From: Vandiemenella viatica
Taxonomy: Eukaryota; Arthropoda; Insecta; Orthoptera; Morabidae
Assembly: GCA_031002005.1 (NCBI GenBank)
Contig: CM061920.1
Location: 111,032,095-111,096,094 of the forward strand
Direction: 5' to 3'
Length of the DNA: 64,000 nucleotides
Part shown: piece after piece, positions 62,289 through 64,000 of the stretch
Numbering within the stretch: position 1 is the stretch's first letter
Layout of the letters: every line of letters begins with the position of its first letter
Translations under genes and position numbers: made by a program
Notes under the pieces: model-generated
What the model was told of the DNA's origin: nothing
Database searches by the model: none
Seen by the model: only the letters and a program-made list of their open reading frames with translations

Positions 62289-62496
62289 CAATGAAGTCTT
62301 CATGGTTGTACCTCCAGATTGTGTTGTGAAAACACGATATTTCGACCACTAGCTCCGCCATCTTCACAAATAGAGTATCTATGGATCTGCCGACCAGTGC
62401 AGATGTCTCCACACCTGAAGAAGACAGCGGAGCTAGTCGTCAAAATATCGTGTTTTCACAACACAATCTGGTGGTACACCCATGAAGACTTCATTG
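62289..62496. mobile_element. Hairpin MITE, 208 bp, nested in the hAT relic
   Basis: Arms of about 58 bases pair with few mismatches. The ends are CAATGAAGTCTTCATGG and CCATGAAGACTTCATTG. An inner block with AGCTCCGC and its complement GCGGAGCT extends the hairpin. It shares AAAACACGATATTTCG with the palindrome at 3688-3787. Confidence 0.85.
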
Positions 62497-62764
62497 GAGT
62501 AAAATATATGTTTAAATAATTAATTTTTGCAATATAAATGTGCCAGACATGAGATTTTAAGAAATATGAAGTAATTGGAATTGAAGTTAATAGTATTTCA
62601 TAGCTAGATATCTTTAAAATTTTATATACGTGCTTAGTGAAATTCTTTACAAAAGATCCGTTAACGATCCGCTAAAAATGTAACGGATACGGATACAGAT
62701 CATTTTTCCCCCTCAGATATCCACGAATACGGATACGGATATCCGGCACATCACTAGTTGTGAC

Positions 62765-64000
62765 ACAACAGAAATAGTTTTTAGATTGAGCTAGGATATA
62801 ATAATAATAGTTTTTATGAAAAAAAAAATATTTTGTTCTTTGAACATGGATGCAGTTGAATAACGACTCCTCATACAGAGAGAGAGAGAGAGAGAGACAA
62901 AAGTTTACTTGGTGAAAAGAGAATACAGCATGGTTTGAACAATGTAGATTGGGTATACGAGTTTCTGCTACAAATATTAGTCATTGCTGAAAAAATATCT
63001 TGCATTTTTGGATACATGATCTCTCAAATGTAGTTCATTGAGGAGATAAACAAAAGAACGGCAAAAAAGTTTGAACCTGCTGAAAATAGAAAAGACTAGA
63101 TTGTTTATTTGAGTACAATAAAGATTACATGACGAACAAATAATCAGTTATACAACAAGGTGGAAGACAAATAGTTTACACATTTTGCACCTTCCAAATT
63201 AAATGCAAAAGAGAATGAAGGAAACTTCTGCCTACTGGTTCATTTTTATATGATAAATCTGCTTAAAAACATCAGAGGAAAAATAATAGGCAAAAAGTTG
63301 TAAATGCCGACTGATTAAACTGTTCATGAATAATGATATATGGTGCAATACCATCACAGATAATATTTTCCAACTTGCACAATATTAACAACCATAAAAA
63401 AACTTCCAATCACAAATACTTCAGTATGTCACTGTTGTAAACAATATTAACTTAGAAGGGGTAGAAAGCGATATCAGCAGAAAAATAACGGGTTTCAAAT
63501 AAATACACTGATTAGAAAGATAACTGACTGACAATAATAATTACAGCAAAGAAAGAAATTGCCAAATATTGAAGTATTTTCATGAAGGCGATAAAAAAAA
63601 GACCACAGACAAAAACGTTTGTAAGAGGAAGGCACTTTTCTTTGGAAAAGAATATTACTTTTGAAAAATGTTGAATTTTGGAATTATATCATAATTCTTC
63701 TTAACTTCAATTAATCGATTAAATGCTTATCTATTTACTGTTTCTAATGCACAAATTATAAATAACAAGTTTTTCTCCTTTTCCTTTTTAACATTACGCT
63801 ATATTTTCTCACAAACTAAAACCTTTATTTTACCTAAATTGCTATTCTTGATGAAATGATAGTATTTTGATTTCCTGTCTTGTGAACTTGAGACCTGTGT
63901 GAAATGAGGCTACTTCTGTTACTGTATGAACGATGACAAATATTGCATACAAATGTCCGAAACTGACACTGACTATGAACATCATCTATATGTCTTTGTA
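62765..64000 (-). other. Intronic DNA at the window edge
   Basis: AT-rich, no coding block on either strand that resembles the Broad BTB core or linker. The upstream exons are therefore further out. Confidence 0.5.
62875..62897. repeat. (AG)n microsatellite
   Basis: Short AG dinucleotide run in the upstream intron. Confidence 0.85.

Larger units (their letters stand above)
60858..62756 (+). mobile_element. hAT transposon relic with intact ends
   Basis: 1899 bp flanked by GTTGTGAC at 60850-60857 and 62757-62764, an exact 8-bp duplication. The ends are perfect 16-bp inverted repeats starting TAGTGATGTGCCGGAT. Inside each end are repeats of GGATACGG, likely subterminal transposase-binding sites. 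The transposase region is decayed, and the 3' part carries a nested hairpin MITE. The intact ends and target duplication mean the element itself is not truncated. Confidence 0.93.
26288..64000 (-). other. br: 3' part of the broad (Broad-Complex) locus: alternative zinc-finger exon cassette
   Basis: Five minus-strand exons each encode two C2H2 fingers. Every exon follows a pyrimidine-rich stretch ending in AG, and each begins with two bases that complete a split codon (the codon's first base comes from the shared upstream exon). That common phase is what mutually exclusive terminal exons on one BTB core need. Broad is known as a BTB-zinc finger transcription factor induced by ecdysone; the finger pair chosen by splicing sets its DNA-binding specificity. 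Transcription order here is Z5/Z6-type, Z1, Z4, Z3, Z2, with introns of about 8.2, 2.5, 18.8 and 1.9 kb between successive exons. The BTB core and linker exons are not in the window, so the locus must continue past position 64000. Identification rests on remembered Broad finger sequences and is strong for Z1-Z4. Confidence 0.93.

Overview
This window is eukaryotic and almost certainly from an insect. On the minus strand lie five short coding blocks, each encoding a pair of C2H2 zinc fingers. Four read clearly as the Z1, Z2, Z3 and Z4 alternative finger exons of the ecdysone-response transcription factor Broad (Broad-Complex, br). The fifth is related but is none of these. Each block has a splice acceptor on the minus strand, and all five join upstream sequence in the same phase, as expected for alternative last exons spliced onto one shared BTB-domain core. 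The core exons are not in the window and should lie beyond position 64000. The large AT-rich introns, the heavy load of old repeats and the additional finger exon suggest a hemimetabolous insect with a large genome, but the sequence alone does not settle the species.

Layout, in direction of transcription (right to left): intron 59028-64000, fifth finger exon (Z5/Z6 type, 58735-59027), Z1 (50290-50516), Z4 (47532-47785), an 18.8-kb intron crowded with repeats, Z3 (28540-28757), Z2 (26288-26637). Below Z2, 15.4-26.3 kb is AT-rich with only one recognisable transposon-derived insertion (a SINE). It may hold a long 3' UTR of the Z2 mRNA or protected flanking DNA. From 1 to 15.4 kb the DNA is downstream flank occupied by transposons.

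The other recognisable content is mobile DNA. The clearest elements are: a 1332-bp Tc1/mariner-superfamily element (5813-7144) with 109-bp inverted repeats and a transposase broken by one stop codon; a 6.4-kb LTR retrotransposon (8983-15382) with nearly identical 1-kb LTRs, a 4-bp target duplication, gag-like ORFs and no visible pol; a 1.9-kb hAT relic (60858-62756) with perfect 16-bp inverted repeats, an 8-bp target duplication and a hairpin MITE nested inside it; and three short non-autonomous hAT-like elements with 7/8- or 8/8-matching target duplications (41855-42493, 43284-43552, 56023-56210). Older relics include a second hAT transposase, two further mariner-group transposases, a LINE tail, several tRNA-derived SINEs and a family of Penelope-like retroelements whose copies are large inverted repeats.

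The most interesting signals are the five-member phase-matched finger cassette with its unusual fifth member, the palindromic Penelope-like family with a conserved internal hairpin, and the LTR element whose LTR contains a duplicate of its own LTR-end/primer-binding-site junction. I found no clearly new molecular system.
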